A stretch of 64,000 bases of DNA from Microbacterium sp. T32 (lineage in GTDB: Bacteria; Actinomycetota; Actinomycetes; Actinomycetales; Microbacteriaceae): positions 62,001 to 126,000 of the forward strand of contig NZ_LQQP01000012.1 in the NCBI RefSeq assembly GCF_001619615.1, read 5' to 3'. A program made the position numbers and the translations under genes. This document shows positions 18,724-26,159 of this stretch, piece after piece. Position 1 is the first letter of the stretch; every line of letters begins with the position of its first letter. Under the pieces are notes generated by a model, which searched no databases, was not told the DNA's origin, and saw only the letters and a list, made by a program, of their open reading frames with translations.

Positions 18724-18786
18724 GCGCGGCGGGAGCAACGCCCCGACGCGTGGCGGGAGCAACGCCCGGATGCGTGGCGGGATCAG
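18724..18786. repeat. 24-base tandem repeat, 2.6 copies
   Basis: Units start at 18724, 18748 and 18772 (partial). The core is GCGTGGCGGGAGCAACGCCC with two or three substitutions between copies. It fills the gap between rmuC and the exonuclease gene, and the last unit overlaps the exonuclease stop. Confidence 0.75.
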
Positions 18787-19379
18787 GCGACGGCGCGCTC
18801 GATCCGGGGTGCGGCGGCGATCTGCGACACGCGGACGCCGAGGTGCGCCGCGAGCGCGTGGACGTCATCGGCGCCGGCGCGGCGGGCGCAGTCGATCGTG
18901 ATCTCGGCGCACGCCACGGCGTCGGCGAGCGCGTCGTGGTGCGCGAAGGGCGAGCAGCCGGCCTCGGCCGCCACGAGCGGGAGACGATAGGAGTCGAGCG
19001 TGTACGTCTTGCGCGACATCTGCACGCTGCAGAGATAGCGGTACGGCGGGCACTCGTCGCCCGTCACGGCGCACGCGCGCCGCAGCACCGACATGTCGAA
19101 CCCGGCGTTGTGCGCGACGAGGACGTCGGCTCCGGCGAACGCGGTCAGGCGGGCGAGCTGCGTACTCCAGTCCGGCGCGTTCCGGACGTCGATCGGGCGG
19201 ATGCCATGGATACCGACGTTGATCGGGGCGAAGGTGTCGTGGCCCGCCGGCGGCTTGATGAGCCACGCGGCGGTCGCGACCACCCGCCCGTCGCGCACCC
19301 GGGCGAGACCCACCGCGCACGCGGACGCACCGCTGGAATTCGCCGTTTCGAAGTCGATCGCGGTGAAATCCAGAGCCAC
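18783..19379 (-). CDS. DEDDh-family 3'-5' exonuclease
   Basis: 198 residues with the DnaQ-like fold. The catalytic set is Asp9/Glu11 (AIDFETAN), Asp95 (HNAGFD) and His148/Asp153 (HHDALAD), the DEDDh pattern. The protein ends soon after the nuclease domain, so it is a free-standing exonuclease rather than part of a polymerase. The GTG start has GGTGGAGGC in front. Substrate and pathway (DNA proofreading or RNA turnover) are not decided by sequence. Confidence 0.9.
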   Translation of the reverse strand: MALDFTAIDFETANSSGASACAVGLARVRDGRVVATAAWLIKPPAGHDTFAPINVGIHGIRPIDVRNAPDWSTQLARLTAFAGADVLVAHNAGFDMSVLRRACAVTGDECPPYRYLCSVQMSRKTYTLDSYRLPLVAAEAGCSPFAHHDALADAVACAEITIDCARRAGADDVHALAAHLGVRVSQIAAAPRIERAVA

Positions 19380-19542
19380 GCCTCCACCCTGCGTCGCGAC
19401 CGCCGCGCGGCAGGGGAGGCGCGCCGCGTTTCGCCGCGGGCCGTCCGGCGGACGTCGTCCGTGCCAGGCCGTGTCGTGGCATCCGGAGTCGGCGTGGCGA
19501 GCACGCACATCGCGCGACGGTCGGGCCAGGGACGCCCCGGCA

Positions 19543-19548
19543 TAGGCT
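19543..19548 (+). promoter_or_regulatory. -10 element TAGGCT for the methyltransferase gene, leaderless
   Basis: TAGGCT plus six bases leads to the ATG at 19555. Confidence 0.5.
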
Positions 19549-19554
19549 CGGAGC

Positions 19555-20304
19555 ATGACGGAACGAGAGAAGTCGACGTCGTTCGGACAGGCGGCCGCGG
19601 CCTACGAGTCGGGGCGGCCCGGGTACCCCACCGAGGCGGTCGCCTGGCTGCTCGCGCCGGTCCGCGAGCCGGGCCGCGCTCTCCGCGTCGCCGATGTGGG
19701 CGCGGGGACGGGCAAGCTGACGCGCGCCGTCGTCGAGCTCGGCGCCGACGTCGTGGCGATCGACCCGGATGCCGCGATGCTGGCGTCGCTGCGCGAGAAC
19801 GTTCGCGGCGTCCCGACGTTCGCCGGTACCGCGGAGGACCTTCCGCTCCCGGACTCGGCTCTCGACGCGGTGGTCATGGGGCAGGCGTGGCACTGGGTCG
19901 ACCCGGACACGGGTTCCCGCGAGATCGGGCGGGTGCTGCGCAGCGGGGGAGTGCTCGGCCTGATCTGGAACATCCGCGACGACCGCGTCGAGTGGGTGCG
20001 GCGGTTGACCGCGGCGATGGGCGGATCGAACGCCGAAGTGCTGCTGGCCACCACCGGTCCCCGTGTCGCGGACCCGCTCGGCGACCTCGAACATCGCTCC
20101 TGGACGTGGAGCCGCTCCATCACGCTCCCGCAGTTGCGCGACCTCGTGTTCTCGCGGAGCGACGTCATCACGGCGAGCCCCGAGGACCGCGCCCGCATCG
20201 ATGCCGCCGTCGACGGGGTCGTGGCATCCATTGCCGAACTCGCCGACGGGGGAGCGGTCGACCTGCCGTACGTCACCCACGCGTTCCGCGCGCGGCGTCC
20301 CTGA
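19555..20304 (+). CDS. Class I SAM-dependent methyltransferase
   Basis: 249 residues. The SAM-binding motif I VADVGAGTGKL is near 45-55, with VVAIDPDAAML (motif II) and PDSALDAVVMGQAWHW (motif IV region) following. The N-terminal FGQAAAAYESGRPGYP is typical of the UbiE/trans-aconitate-like branch. The methyl acceptor is unknown. It is monocistronic, just upstream of ychF. Confidence 0.88.
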   Translation: MTEREKSTSFGQAAAAYESGRPGYPTEAVAWLLAPVREPGRALRVADVGAGTGKLTRAVVELGADVVAIDPDAAMLASLRENVRGVPTFAGTAEDLPLPDSALDAVVMGQAWHWVDPDTGSREIGRVLRSGGVLGLIWNIRDDRVEWVRRLTAAMGGSNAEVLLATTGPRVADPLGDLEHRSWTWSRSITLPQLRDLVFSRSDVITASPEDRARIDAAVDGVVASIAELADGGAVDLPYVTHAFRARRP

Positions 20305-20343
20305 CGCCGTGGGGGCGGCGCGGGCCGGGTAACCTGGACTCCC

Positions 20344-21417
20344 GTGGCTCTTACCATCGGAATCGTCGGCCTTCCCAACGTCGGAAAGTCGACCCTCTTC
20401 AACGCCCTGACCAAGAACGACGTGCTCGCGGCGAACTACCCGTTCGCGACGATCGAGCCGAACGTCGGGGTCGTGAACCTTCCCGATGCGCGCCTCCAGC
20501 AGCTCGCCGACGTCTTCGGCAGCGAGCGGCTCGTCCCCGCGGTCGTGTCGTTCGTCGACATCGCCGGCATCGTTCGCGGTGCGAGCGAAGGCGAGGGCCT
20601 CGGCAACCAGTTCCTTGCGAACATCCGGGAAGCGGATGCCATCGCCCAGGTCGTGCGCGGCTTCGCCGACGACGACGTGGTCCACGTCGATGGGCAGGTC
20701 AACCCCGCGAGCGACATGGAGACGATCAACGCGGAGCTGCAGCTCGCCGACCTCCAGACGCTCGAGAAGGCGATCCCGCGCTACGAAAAGGAGATCAAGG
20801 GCAAGAAGCTCGACCCCTCGGTGCTCGAAGCCGCCAAGGCCGCGCAGGATGCGCTCCAGCGCGGGCAGCTGCTCTCGGCATCCGGTCTCGACCTCTCCCC
20901 GATCCGCGAGCTGGGACTCCTCACCGCGAAGCCGTTCATCTTCGTCTTCAACGTCGACGAGTCCGTCCTCACCGACCAGGCCCGCAAGGACGAGCTCGCC
21001 GCGCTCGTCGCGCCCGCGAAGGCCGTCTTCCTGGATGCCAAGATCGAGTCCGAGCTGATCGACCTCGACCCGGAGGATGCCGCCGAGCTGCTGGCATCCA
21101 CGGGTCAGGACGAGTCGGGACTCGACCAGCTCGCCCGCGTCGGCTTCGACACCCTCGGGCTGCAGACCTACCTCACGGCGGGCCCGAAGGAGGCGCGCGC
21201 GTGGACGATCCCGAAGGGCGCCAAGGCGCCGCAGGCGGCCGGCGTCATCCACACCGACTTCGAGAAGGGCTTCATCAAGGCCGAGGTCATCTCGTTCGCC
21301 GACCTCGTCGAGCTCGGCTCGGTCGCAGAGGCCCGCGCGAAAGGCAAGGCGCGGCTCGAGGGCAAGGACTACGTCATGCAGGACGGCGACGTGGTGGAGT
21401 TCCGCTTCAACAACTGA
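20344..21417 (+). CDS. ychF: Redox-regulated ATPase YchF (OLA1 type)
   Basis: 357 residues. The Obg-related P-loop ATPase has GLPNVGKST at about residues 7-15, and the specificity loop reads NVDE in place of NKxD, explaining ATP rather than GTP preference in this family. A coiled-coil insertion and a C-terminal TGS domain ending DGDVVEFRFNN follow. A TAACCT -10-like box lies eight bases before the GTG start. Immediately downstream is a damaged copy of its own 3' end. Confidence 0.95.
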   Translation: MALTIGIVGLPNVGKSTLFNALTKNDVLAANYPFATIEPNVGVVNLPDARLQQLADVFGSERLVPAVVSFVDIAGIVRGASEGEGLGNQFLANIREADAIAQVVRGFADDDVVHVDGQVNPASDMETINAELQLADLQTLEKAIPRYEKEIKGKKLDPSVLEAAKAAQDALQRGQLLSASGLDLSPIRELGLLTAKPFIFVFNVDESVLTDQARKDELAALVAPAKAVFLDAKIESELIDLDPEDAAELLASTGQDESGLDQLARVGFDTLGLQTYLTAGPKEARAWTIPKGAKAPQAAGVIHTDFEKGFIKAEVISFADLVELGSVAEARAKGKARLEGKDYVMQDGDVVEFRFNN

Positions 21418-21477
21418 CATCCCGATGGCCGAGCCATATGTGGCGGCGCGGCTCCCCGCTGTTGATACCTGGGACCC

Positions 21478-21607
21478 TGTTCATTTCTGCCTACCTCGGC
21501 GGGCTGGGCTCGGTCGCCGAGGCGTGCGCGAAGGGCAAGGCGCGTCTCGAGGGCAAGGGCCGCTCGTTCAAGAGGGCTACTCGGTGAAGTTCCGGCTTGA
21601 CGAGTAG
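21478..21607 (+). pseudogene. Frame-shifted duplicate of the ychF 3' end (TGS tail)
   Basis: About 130 bases repeat the end of ychF with divergence. A conserved 54-base stretch (21508-21561) encodes LGSVAEACAKGKARLEGK against LGSVAEARAKGKARLEGK in the intact gene, with about six base differences. After it one base is missing, so the tail EGYSVKFRLDE, matching DGDVVEFRFNN, is out of frame. There is no start. The copy is too divergent for a recent tandem duplication and more likely comes from another ychF allele. Confidence 0.8.
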
Positions 21608-21612
21608 CGTTA

Positions 21613-21629
21613 ATAACGGATGCCGTTAT
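21613..21629 (+). promoter_or_regulatory. Perfect palindromic operator for higBA
   Basis: ATAACGG-ATG-CCGTTAT is a 7-base perfect inverted repeat with a 3-base spacer, 12 bases before the higB start. A -10-like TATATC (21627-21632) overlaps the right arm, so bound HigA would block transcription. Autorepression by the antitoxin is the family rule. Confidence 0.75.
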
Positions 21630-21640
21630 ATCCTGGCTCC

Positions 21641-21922
21641 GTGATCAGGTCGTTCGGCAGCAGGGACACCGAACGATTGTGGCGTCGTGAGCGCGTGCCG
21701 GCGATCGATCCGAGGATCCATCGAGTCGCACTTCGCAAGCTCCGCCAGGTGGGCTCGGCGGAGGCCCTCGAGGATCTTCGCGTTCCGCCCGGCAACCGGC
21801 TTGAAGCACTGAAGGGTGACCGCGCCGGTCAGTACAGCATCAGAATCAACGACCAGTGGCGGATCTGCTTCGTGTGGACCGACGCTGGACCAGAGGAGGT
21901 GGAGATCGTTGACTATCACTGA
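21641..21922 (+). CDS. higB: HigB-family toxin (RelE/ParE fold mRNA interferase)
   Basis: 93 residues, normal for HigB. The start VIRSFGSRDTERLW matches the family N-terminus, and the C-terminal GQYSIRINDQWRICFVWTDAGPEEVEIVDYH is the conserved RelE/HigB core with basic and aromatic active-site residues. It presumably cleaves ribosome-bound mRNA unless bound by HigA. I preferred GTG 21641 to the ATG at 21620 because the latter lies inside the operator and adds non-family residues. It overlaps higA by 14 bases. Confidence 0.9.
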   Translation: MIRSFGSRDTERLWRRERVPAIDPRIHRVALRKLRQVGSAEALEDLRVPPGNRLEALKGDRAGQYSIRINDQWRICFVWTDAGPEEVEIVDYH

Positions 21923-22211
21923 CAAGATCGAGCCAATTCACCCGGGCGAGGTCCTCATGGAGGACTTCATCGAGGGATTCGGCATCACTCAGAACAGGCT
22001 CGCCGTGTCCATCGGCGTCCCGCCGCGGCGGATCAACGAGATCGTCCACGGCAAGCGGGGGATCACCGCGGACACCGCGCTGCGGCTGGCGAAGTACTTC
22101 GGCACGTCAGCCGAGTTTTGGATCAACCTGCAGAGCCACTACGAGCTCGACCGTGCGGAAGACGCCGCAGGAGAACAGATCGCAGCGATCACCCCCTTGC
22201 AGGCGGCTTAG
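21909..22211 (+). CDS. higA: HigA-family antitoxin (XRE domain)
   Basis: 100 residues from TTG at 21909-21911, preceded by GGAGGTGG. The text IEPIHPGEVLMEDFIEGFGITQNRLAVSIGVPPRRINEIVHGKRGITADTA is the classic HigA/VapI helix-turn-helix, followed by LAKYFGTSAEFWINLQ. There is no ATG or GTG in the right place, so the TTG start is deduced from the family N-terminus and the ribosome binding site. It neutralises HigB and represses the operon. Three bases separate it from a broken acetyltransferase gene. Confidence 0.9.
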   Translation: MTITDKIEPIHPGEVLMEDFIEGFGITQNRLAVSIGVPPRRINEIVHGKRGITADTALRLAKYFGTSAEFWINLQSHYELDRAEDAAGEQIAAITPLQAA

Positions 22212-22214
22212 CAC

Positions 22215-22620
22215 GTGCCGGACATTGCGATCAATATCGTCGCGCATGATGAGTTGACCGCCCATGACTTCTCGGGGTTGCGCCAGCTCTTCGATACCGA
22301 GTAACTGAGGGACTTCGGCGAGTGGGACCCCGACACGCCGCATGGATATGCCCGGCATGCTGTTCGTGTCATCGCTCAGAGAAGCGGTGAGACAGTCGGT
22401 CATGTTGGCTGGTCGAGACGAACGATAGACGTCGGCGGCGACGAGGTAGGCATCGCTGGTGTCGGGGGTGTACTAGTCGCGGATGCTGTGAGGGATAAGC
22501 GCGTCGGAAGCCTCCTCATGGCAAGCGCTGCGGAGGCAATGCGGACGGCCGGTGGCCTTGACTTCGGGTGTCCTCGTCCCTCCGGTGCTCGAGGCGTACC
22601 ACCGCGCCCGGCGATGGGCC
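22215..22620 (+). pseudogene. GNAT acetyltransferase remnant with premature stop
   Basis: Reading from GTG 22215 gives an N-terminal strand, a TAA at 22302-22304 (codon 30), and then a clear GNAT core in the same frame: GHVGWSRRTIDV, a GVGGVLVADAVRDKRVGSLLM acetyl-CoA loop and EAMRTAGGLDFG. Beyond about 22565 the frame no longer matches the family, and pieces resembling the final strand appear in another frame. The core faintly recalls AAC(2')-type enzymes, but no substrate can be assigned. It starts three bases after higA, so it was once the third gene of that operon. Confidence 0.75.
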
Positions 22621-22657
22621 TCTGGCGCCGAGCACTCTGTCGGTGCCACCATCGGGC

Positions 22658-22939
22658 ATGACTTACGCCGTCGTCTCCGTGCACTACCCGAAGCCCGAGC
22701 ACCGGGCGGCTGTGATCGACTCCATGCAGCGCTACAGCCGGGTCGCCCGCGAACAGGCCAGCCTCGAATGGACGGGTGTCGTCGACGACGGCAGCGGTCG
22801 CCTGGTCGGGATCGCCCTGTGGACGTCGGAGGAGGCCGCGGCGGCCGCGCGGCCGGCGCTGATGGCGGAGGTCGGCGACGACCCGTTCGAGACGTGGGAC
22901 GAGCGTCCGATTGACGGGCTTCGCGGCGACGTCGTCTGA
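22658..22939 (+). CDS. ABM-like dimeric alpha/beta-barrel protein
   Basis: 93 residues with the antibiotic-biosynthesis-monooxygenase-like pattern: a beta strand MTYAVVSVHYPKP, a helix, EWTGVVDDGSGRLVGIALW and a terminal strand. Such proteins are small cofactor-free monooxygenases, haem-degrading proteins or binding proteins; the true role is open. The ribosome binding site is poor. It is the first intact chromosomal gene to the right of the accessory patch. Confidence 0.7.
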   Translation: MTYAVVSVHYPKPEHRAAVIDSMQRYSRVAREQASLEWTGVVDDGSGRLVGIALWTSEEAAAAARPALMAEVGDDPFETWDERPIDGLRGDVV

Positions 22940-22990
22940 CGGATGCCGTCGGCTCGACGCCCTGCGGGAGGACATGAGGCACCGCTTCGC

Positions 22991-22996
22991 TAAAGT
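22991..22996 (+). promoter_or_regulatory. -10 element TAAAGT for the MFS gene, leaderless
   Basis: TAAAGT ends six bases before the GTG start at 23003. Confidence 0.5.
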
Positions 22997-23002
22997 CAGC
23001 GC

Positions 23003-24322
23003 GTGCCCTCCACGCCCGCGGTCGCACCCGACCCGCATCCTGCCCGGCGCGGTCGCGCCCGGGCCATCCTGGCCGGATCGGTGCCGAACCTCGTCCAATG
23101 GTTCAACCTGTACGTCTACGCGATCTTCGCGCCGTACTTCCGTACCGAGTTCTTCGACGCCGAGTCGCGCGACTCCCTCATCTACGTCTACGCGCTGTTC
23201 GCGGTGACGTTCGTCGTGAGGCCGGTGGGCTCGTGGCTGTTCGGCAGATTCGCCGACACGCGAGGCCGGATGGCAGCCCTCGTCGCGGCGGTCGCCCTCA
23301 TGTCGGCTGGATCGCTCGCCCTCGCAATCGCGCCGACCGAGCGGGTCGTCGGGGCCTGGGCGGCTGTGATCCTCGTCGTCGTGAGCATCGTGCAGGGGAT
23401 CGCCGCCGGGGGAGAGTACGCGGCCGCCACCGTGCTGCTGTCGGAGTCCGGCACCCGCGGCCACCGCGGATTCTTCGCATCCTTCCAAGGGGCGACCATC
23501 GTCGGGGGACTGGTGCTCGCGCAGGGCTCGCTCTTGGTGCTCCTGCTCGTCGGTGATCGCGCCTCCGTGTCGGAATGGGGCTGGCGGGTCGCCTTCGCGG
23601 TCGGCGGCGCCGCGGGCTTGGCATCCCTGTGGGGGGCACGCGGACTTCGGCACACGGGATCCACCGCGCGCGGGGCGGACTCGCCCGCGCCCTCGACCAT
23701 GTCGGAGCTGTTCCGCTCGCACTGGCGCCCGCTCGTGTGGGTGATGCTCCTCACGGCCGGAGGGAGCGCGGCGTTCTACACCGCGACGGTGACGGTTCCC
23801 TCGCTCTTCCGTGAGACCGCTTTCGGCGCGGGCAGCGCGCCGGCGGAACTCGCGGTTACGGGAGTGGTCTTCGCGGCTTTCGTCGTGCTCATGCTCCTGC
23901 AGCCGCTCGGCGGAGCGCTGAGCGACCGGATCGGGCGGAAGCCGCTCCTGGTGGCCTTCGGAATCGTGGGGGTGCTGGGGACGGGTCTGCTGGTGACCGC
24001 GGCCGCTCGAGTGGCCTCGCCCCTGGCGGTTCTCGGCATCCTGGTTCTCGCCTTCGCGGTTCTCACCTGCTACCTGTCGGTGAACGGCATCGCCAAGGCG
24101 GAGGTGTTCCCCGCCCACATTCGCGCGCTCGGGGTCGGTTTCGGGTACGCGGTGGCCAACTCGCTCTTCGGGGGTACCGCTCCGCTGATCTATCACGCCA
24201 CGGCGGGCGAGGGCGGCGTCGGCTTCGTCGTGTACCTGACGGTGCTGCTCGGGGTGACGCTGGTCGCCGCTCTCGCGATGCGCGGAGGGGCCGCGACCGC
24301 CCTGGATGCGCCGCGGGGGTAG
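23003..24322 (+). CDS. MFS transporter, metabolite:H+ symporter (MHS) type
   Basis: 439 residues and 12 predicted membrane helices. Helix 1 text VPNLVQWFNLYVYAIFAPYF and the loop GRFADTRGRM match the MHS family (KgtP/ProP/ShiA relatives), as does LSDRIGRKPLL in the second half. The usual GNxxEWYD motif of helix 1 is PNLVQWFN here, so a charged Glu is replaced by Gln. Likely substrate: an organic acid or osmolyte; not determinable. Confidence 0.88.
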   Translation: MPSTPAVAPDPHPARRGRARAILAGSVPNLVQWFNLYVYAIFAPYFRTEFFDAESRDSLIYVYALFAVTFVVRPVGSWLFGRFADTRGRMAALVAAVALMSAGSLALAIAPTERVVGAWAAVILVVVSIVQGIAAGGEYAAATVLLSESGTRGHRGFFASFQGATIVGGLVLAQGSLLVLLLVGDRASVSEWGWRVAFAVGGAAGLASLWGARGLRHTGSTARGADSPAPSTMSELFRSHWRPLVWVMLLTAGGSAAFYTATVTVPSLFRETAFGAGSAPAELAVTGVVFAAFVVLMLLQPLGGALSDRIGRKPLLVAFGIVGVLGTGLLVTAAARVASPLAVLGILVLAFAVLTCYLSVNGIAKAEVFPAHIRALGVGFGYAVANSLFGGTAPLIYHATAGEGGVGFVVYLTVLLGVTLVAALAMRGGAATALDAPRG

Positions 24323-24329
24323 CGATCGT

Positions 24330-24357
24330 GAGCCCCCGGTCGCGTGACCGGGGGCTC
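24330..24357. terminator. Hairpin between MFS gene and carboxypeptidase gene
   Basis: Perfect 12-base arms GAGCCCCCGGTC and GACCGGGGGCTC with a GCGT loop lie in the gap of two converging genes. No U tract. Confidence 0.65.
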
Positions 24358-24369
24358 GAGTGCCCGGCG

Positions 24370-25755
24370 TCAGCCGCCGATCGGCGTCGGGTTCGAGGGG
24401 TCGGGCGGGACCGACGAGGAGAACGGTGCACCCAGCTGTCCCGGGTGCGTCAGGCGCCACCAGAGGGTCGGGGGTTCGAGCGTGCCGACGATCTGGACGT
24501 CGGAGGACGCGGTGTTCGGGCCCGCGCTCCAGGTGACGGTGCCGACGGTTTCGCCGTTGGTCCACGTCTGCGGCGTCGCGATGTTCGCCGCCGTCGCGAC
24601 CGGGGTGTCCGACCACGTTCGCAGCGTGGCCGTGCGGCCGAGGACGACCTCCGCCTCGGCGCCCCACGCGGTCCGGACGTGCCCGATCCGGTCGCCGGCG
24701 TTCCCGACCGTGACGTCGTGGAAACCGGCGCTGATGCTCTCCAGAAGCGCCGCGACGTCCTGGTCCGTGCTGTCGTGCGTCTCGCCGCCGAGGCGGACAC
24801 CGGTGATCTGCAGGGGCGGGCCGATGCCGACGTCGAGGAGCGAGCTGAAGAGGAGATTGAACGTCCCCTCGCCGAGGTTGCCGGTCTTGAGCCCGCGAAC
24901 GCCGTCCCTGCCCAGCAGGTCGTTCGTGTTCGTCACCGTACCGGGACCGTTCGGCAGCGAGATCGAGGTCATCCCCACGATTCCCGCGAGGGCGGGATTG
25001 GCTTCGGCGATCTTCCCGATGGCGACGAGGTCGCGCGGCGTGGAGGTGTTGCGTTCGTCGAGGCCGGTGGCATCCACGATCCGCGTCGAGGTGAGGCCGT
25101 TCGCGGCGAGCCACGCGTTGGCGGCATCGACGTAGGCGCCCTCGGAACCGTATCCCCAACGGGCGAGGGCGACGGCGTAGTTGCTCGCGGACGGGAGGAG
25201 CATGGTCGCGAGCGCGTCGTGCAACGACAGCGAAGAGCCGTCGGGCATCTTCGCGATCGTCGCGCCGCGGACGTAGAACTGGTCGTAGAGGTCGGTGTCG
25301 GCCTCCGTGAACGACACCGTCGGGCCGGGATCGTTCGGTCCGTCGAGGGGATGCCGGTCCAGGACGACGAGGGCGGTGATGAGCTTCGCGATGCTCGCGG
25401 TCGGCCGCGGATCGTCACCGCCGGACGCAGCCCACGCGCCGTCCGTGTCCGAACCCATGTATTGCTCGCCGCCCGTGATGCTCACACGCATCGACCCCGA
25501 CGATGGGAGGTCGATGTGGGCCGCATCGCCCGGTGCGACGGCCGGCGGCTTCGTCGTCAGCGTGGGGGCAGGCAGGGGAGCGGTCGACGCCCACCAGACG
25601 TATCCACCCGCGCCGGCGAGTGCCACGAGGACCGTGACCAGGAACACGACCAGCGCGATGCGACCGGCGCGACCGGACCCGGATGCCGCGGGCGCCTCCT
25701 CCAGGAGATCGGCGAACATCGTCAGCTCGTCGGTCTTGCTCGGTGTTTCCCCCAT
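24370..25755 (-). CDS. D-alanyl-D-alanine carboxypeptidase, peptidase S11
   Basis: 461 residues. A short cytoplasmic N-terminus and one membrane helix (about 32-55) anchor an extracytoplasmic penicillin-binding domain. Active-site motifs are SIAK (Ser121 nucleophile, Lys124), PSASN (about 188-192) and KTG (290-292). It trims the terminal D-Ala from peptidoglycan pentapeptides. A long C-terminal domain of about 150 residues follows, with a PP...NPTP tail. The stretch SASN differs slightly from the common SGN form. Confidence 0.92.
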   Translation of the reverse strand: MGETPSKTDELTMFADLLEEAPAASGSGRAGRIALVVFLVTVLVALAGAGGYVWWASTAPLPAPTLTTKPPAVAPGDAAHIDLPSSGSMRVSITGGEQYMGSDTDGAWAASGGDDPRPTASIAKLITALVVLDRHPLDGPNDPGPTVSFTEADTDLYDQFYVRGATIAKMPDGSSLSLHDALATMLLPSASNYAVALARWGYGSEGAYVDAANAWLAANGLTSTRIVDATGLDERNTSTPRDLVAIGKIAEANPALAGIVGMTSISLPNGPGTVTNTNDLLGRDGVRGLKTGNLGEGTFNLLFSSLLDVGIGPPLQITGVRLGGETHDSTDQDVAALLESISAGFHDVTVGNAGDRIGHVRTAWGAEAEVVLGRTATLRTWSDTPVATAANIATPQTWTNGETVGTVTWSAGPNTASSDVQIVGTLEPPTLWWRLTHPGQLGAPFSSSVPPDPSNPTPIGG

Positions 25756-25899
25756 GGCATCCCCCCGCCTCGAACCTAACCCGTCCGGCCCGCTTCCTCA
25801 CCCTCGCGCGATTTTCAAGCCCCCCGAGAATCCGAGCGAGCGCGCCTAGCGTGGCGGCATTCCGGAATCATCCGGGCCACCAAGCGGAAGGAGTCGGCC

Positions 25900-26070
25900 A
25901 TGGGTCTCGACGACAAGATCAAGAACACCGCAGAGGACGTCGCCGGTAAGGCGAAGGAGGGCTGGGGCAAGGCCACGGGCAACGAGCGTCTCGAAGCCGA
26001 AGGCCAGGCCGACCAGACCAAGGCCGACCTCAAGCAGGCCGGAGAGAACGTCAAGGACGCCTTCAAGTAA
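25900..26070 (+). CDS. CsbD-family stress protein
   Basis: 56 residues. The sequence starts MGLDDKIKNTAEDVAGKAKE, with Lys/Glu/Ala-rich heptads, and ends NVKDAFK, the CsbD pattern of small hydrophilic proteins induced by general stress. GGAAGGAG precedes the ATG by a good distance. A TAGCGT box near 25847-25852 could be the promoter, giving a leader of about 45 bases. The function in actinobacteria is not established. Confidence 0.88.
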   Translation: MGLDDKIKNTAEDVAGKAKEGWGKATGNERLEAEGQADQTKADLKQAGENVKDAFK

Positions 26071-26082
26071 GTCGCCCCCGGA

Positions 26083-26130
26083 ACGCCCCGACCCGCGGAC
26101 ACCTCCGCCGGTCGGGGCGTCCGTCGTTTT
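26083..26130 (+). terminator. Terminator after csbD
   Basis: ACGCCCCGACC (26083-26093) pairs with GGTCGGGGCGT (26110-26120), followed by CCGTCGTTTT. Confidence 0.8.
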
Positions 26131-26159
26131 CGGGCACCGGAGATCGAGATAATGGCCGA

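Noticed and set aside
22215..22620. Aminoglycoside 2'-acetyltransferase resistance gene
   Set aside because: Only a faint resemblance, a stop at codon 30 and a lost C-terminus; no basis to claim resistance.
21613..22620. GNAT-toxin (TacAT-like) module
   Set aside because: The antitoxin is HigA with XRE fold and not a ribbon-helix-helix protein; the acetyltransferase is broken and placed after the pair.
22400..25159. A 919-codon minus-strand frame across the MFS gene
   Set aside because: Same composition artefact; the plus-strand transporter and the minus-strand carboxypeptidase explain the interval.
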